From the NCBI GenBank assembly GCA_934457515.1, contig CAKSHV010000052.1:1-8240 (forward strand): a DNA stretch of 8,240 bases, written 5' to 3'. Positions 7,126 through 8,240 of the stretch are shown here, piece after piece (the stretch's first letter is position 1; every line of letters begins with the position of its first letter). The notes under the pieces are model-generated. The model saw only the letters and a program-made list of their open reading frames with translations, made no database searches and was not told the origin of the DNA. A program made the position numbers and the translations under genes. The stretch is from an uncultured Clostridia bacterium. Its GTDB lineage: Bacteria; Bacillota; Clostridia; RGIG6154.

Positions 7126-7500
7126 ATGGCAGAAACTCTTTCTTTTCAGGATAAAATGCGAATTATTCAGGAAATTGTTCCGGGCAAGCAAATCACGCTG
7201 GCGCACATCATTGCCAACCCGGATGAAATTTTGTACAAGAAGTTGGGTCTTGACCCCAAAATTTCCTATGAACAAGGCGGCGCCATCGGCATCATCACCA
7301 TGTCGCCCAGTGAAACCGCCATCATCGCGGGAGATATCGCCATTAAGGCGTCGGGTGCAGAGCTCGGCTTTGTGGACAGGTTCAGCGGCACGCTGATTTT
7401 AACGGGCACGGTTTCACAGGTTGAAGCATCGCTTGAGGCGGTCGTAACCTACTGTCAAAACACATTGCAGTTTACGGTTTGCGAGATAACAAGAACATGA
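7126..7500 (+). CDS. pduU: Bacterial microcompartment shell protein, PduU/EutS type
   Basis: This 124-residue protein is a single circularly permuted BMC domain. The N-terminal IVPGKQITLAHIIANP (residues 17-32) is the segment that forms the small beta-barrel over the hexamer pore in PduU and EutS. The core follows with GGAIGIITMSPSETAIIAGDIA (51-72), given here only as a landmark, then GFVDRFSGTLILTG (81-94). The tail QFTVCEITRT is closer to PduU (which ends SITRT) than to EutS. It would form hexameric tiles of the shell. The AGGAGG site (7113-7118) lies within the last codons of the activase gene, 7 bases before ATG, so the two are in one transcript. This is the marker that shows the dehydratase is housed in a microcompartment. 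Other shell genes must lie outside the window. Confidence 0.95.
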   Translation: MAETLSFQDKMRIIQEIVPGKQITLAHIIANPDEILYKKLGLDPKISYEQGGAIGIITMSPSETAIIAGDIAIKASGAELGFVDRFSGTLILTGTVSQVEASLEAVVTYCQNTLQFTVCEITRT

Positions 7501-7922
7501 AAACAATCATCTTTATGGGCAGAAGCGGCGCAGGCAAAACCACGCTTACACAGGCGCTGCAGCAAAGACCCGTTATATATGAAAAAACCCAGGCAATCGC
7601 CTACTACAGCGGCGTGATTGACACACCGGGCGAATACGCAGAAAACATGCACTTGGGCGCGGCACTTGCGCTGTACGCCTACGAGGCGGATGTAGTGGGA
7701 CTTTTAATCTCCGCAACCGATGACTATTCGCTTTTCCCGCCGAACATCGTTTCGATGGTAAACCGCGAGGTTATCGGCATTGTAACCCACATGGATAAAG
7801 AAGGGGCAACTCCCGAGCGCGCAGAGCGCTGGCTTAGGCTTTCGGGCTGCACCCGCATTTTCTTTATTAATTCCAAAGACCCGCAATCGGCCGAGCCGCT
7901 GCTCCGCTATCTTCAAACATAA
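7497..7922 (+). CDS. eutP: EutP/PduV-family small GTPase-like protein
   Basis: This 141-residue P-loop protein of the EutP/PduV family is found in ethanolamine and propanediol microcompartment loci. It shows the P-loop GRSGAGKT (8-15), KTQAIAYYSG (30-39), the G3 motif DTPG (42-45) in VIDTPGEYAEN, and a G4-like THMD (97-100) in GIVTHMDKEG. INSKD near 125-129 is at the G5 position. The usual G4 is NKxD or TKxD, so the Lys is replaced by His. PduV has been linked to microcompartment movement or placement, and EutP has been reported as an acetate kinase in one system; neither role can be read here. The start at 7497 overlaps the shell gene stop as ATGA and has no clear ribosome binding site of its own, pointing to translational coupling. 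A possible TTG start at 7479 would add six residues and is less likely. Confidence 0.93.
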   Translation: MKTIIFMGRSGAGKTTLTQALQQRPVIYEKTQAIAYYSGVIDTPGEYAENMHLGAALALYAYEADVVGLLISATDDYSLFPPNIVSMVNREVIGIVTHMDKEGATPERAERWLRLSGCTRIFFINSKDPQSAEPLLRYLQT

Positions 7923-7928
7923 ATAAAG

Positions 7929-7954
7929 AAAAAACCACAAAAAACCACAAAAAA
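7929..7954 (+). repeat. Three A6 tracts in 10-bp phase (tandem decamer)
   Basis: A 10-base unit AAAACCACAA is repeated at 7931-7940 and 7941-7950, with a partial third copy. This yields A6 tracts at 7929-7934, 7939-7944 and 7949-7954, one per helical turn, ending 3 bases before the -35 hexamer at 7958. Phased A-tracts bend DNA and can act like an UP element for RNA polymerase. The functional role is inferred from position only. Confidence 0.75.
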
Positions 7955-7957
7955 CTA

Positions 7958-7986
7958 TTGACACATACCTATAAATGTGTTAAAAT
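7958..7986 (+). promoter_or_regulatory. Strong sigma-A promoter for the aldolase gene
   Basis: TTGACA (7958-7963, full consensus) and TAAAAT (7981-7986, one mismatch) are separated by 17 bases. The predicted start is near 7993 and leaves an A-rich leader of about 50 bases to the ATG at 8044. No terminator hairpin is seen between the upstream gene stop at 7922 and this promoter, so the aldolase may also receive readthrough from the first operon. The promoter would drive the second half of the microcompartment locus. Confidence 0.88.
7961..7980. promoter_or_regulatory. Inverted repeat in the promoter spacer, candidate operator
   Basis: The arms ACACAT (7961-7966) and ATGTGT (7975-7980) are perfect reverse complements separated by 8 bases. 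The element begins inside the -35 hexamer and ends directly against the -10 hexamer, where a bound dimeric regulator would block RNA polymerase. It does not match the Rex, CcpA or Crp/Fnr consensus as I know them. The regulator is unknown. Confidence 0.5.
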
Positions 7987-8043
7987 AAAACAAACAAATA
8001 AAAACACAGAAAAAACAAAACTATACAAAAAGGAGTAATGAAC

Positions 8044-8240
8044 ATGACTTCAGAATTTGAAATCAAAAAACAAATCTGCGACATCGGCAAAAGAATTTAC
8101 AACAGAGGCATGGTTGCCGCAAACGACGGTAACATTTCGGTAAAGCTCTCTGAAAATGAATTTCTTTGCACACCGACAGGCGTAAGCAAAGGCTTCATGA
8201 CACCGGAGTACATCTGCAAAATCGACAGACAGGGCAATAT
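8044..8240 (+). CDS. Class II aldolase (fuculose-phosphate aldolase type), N-terminal part
   Basis: Sixty-five codons are visible before the window ends. The protein starts MTSEFEIKKQICDIGKRIYN and continues with GMVAANDGNISVK (22-34) and CTPTGVSKGFM (42-52). These are the N-terminal phosphate-binding and core motifs of class II aldolase/adducin proteins such as L-fuculose-1-phosphate aldolase. The zinc-binding histidines and catalytic Glu lie beyond the edge. Such an enzyme splits a deoxyketose phosphate into DHAP and lactaldehyde, the precursor of 1,2-propanediol, which fits the dehydratase upstream. AGGAG (8031-8035) lies 8 bases before the ATG at 8044. The in-frame ATG at 8038 is only 2 bases from the site and is less likely. 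It opens a second transcription unit. Fuculose-, rhamnulose- and other sugar phosphate aldolases cannot be separated from this fragment. Confidence 0.92.
   Translation, partial: MTSEFEIKKQICDIGKRIYNRGMVAANDGNISVKLSENEFLCTPTGVSKGFMTPEYICKIDRQGN

Noticed and set aside
2941..8020. Inverted similarity between the T-rich stretch at about 2941-2980 and the A-rich leader at about 7990-8020 (shared AAAACACAGAAAAA)
   Set aside because: Both are low-complexity A/T-rich leaders. The shared core is short and they lie 5 kb apart without flanking repeat structure.

Overview
The window looks like chromosome of an anaerobic Clostridia-type Firmicute. It has strong AGGAGG-type ribosome binding sites and consensus sigma-A promoters with 17-base spacers. 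It also carries mutS2, a DUF6514-like small gene and a radical-SAM/glycyl-radical enzyme pair, which together fit gut or sediment Clostridia. The species cannot be named from the sequence.

Left part (1-2582, minus strand): the 5' two-thirds of mutS2 runs off the left edge. A small DUF6514-like gene lies upstream and overlaps the mutS2 start by 8 bases, with a plausible promoter in front. Further upstream is a xylose-isomerase-like TIM-barrel sugar phosphate isomerase/epimerase. These are housekeeping or general metabolic genes.

Middle (2583-2956): a short divergent intergenic region is followed by a plus-strand gene for a 78-residue protein with two predicted membrane segments. A clear rho-independent terminator follows and insulates it from what comes next.

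Right part (2989-8240, plus strand): this is the start of a glycyl-radical-enzyme bacterial microcompartment (GRM) locus. A strong promoter drives a Cof-type HAD phosphatase, a B12-independent diol (1,2-propanediol/glycerol) dehydratase of 838 residues, its short radical-SAM activating enzyme, a PduU/EutS-type shell protein and an EutP/PduV-type GTPase. The genes are closely spaced or overlapping, consistent with one operon. A second strong promoter follows, preceded by three A6 tracts spaced exactly 10 bp apart and overlapped by a 20-bp inverted repeat. It drives a class II (fuculose-phosphate-type) aldolase that runs off the right edge.

How the genes fit together (inference from family knowledge): the aldolase would split a deoxyhexulose phosphate from fucose or rhamnose into DHAP and lactaldehyde. 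Lactaldehyde is reduced to 1,2-propanediol. The glycyl radical dehydratase, activated by the radical-SAM protein, turns propanediol into toxic propionaldehyde inside a protein shell that includes the PduU-like subunit. This gene combination matches the fucose/rhamnose-type GRM loci described in Clostridia such as Clostridium phytofermentans and Roseburia. Points worth a second look are an internal insertion in the dehydratase that resembles an encapsulation peptide, a Phe at a substrate-contact position that is Tyr in glycerol dehydratase, a minimal activase without ferredoxin clusters, the HAD gene leading the operon, and the decorated second promoter.
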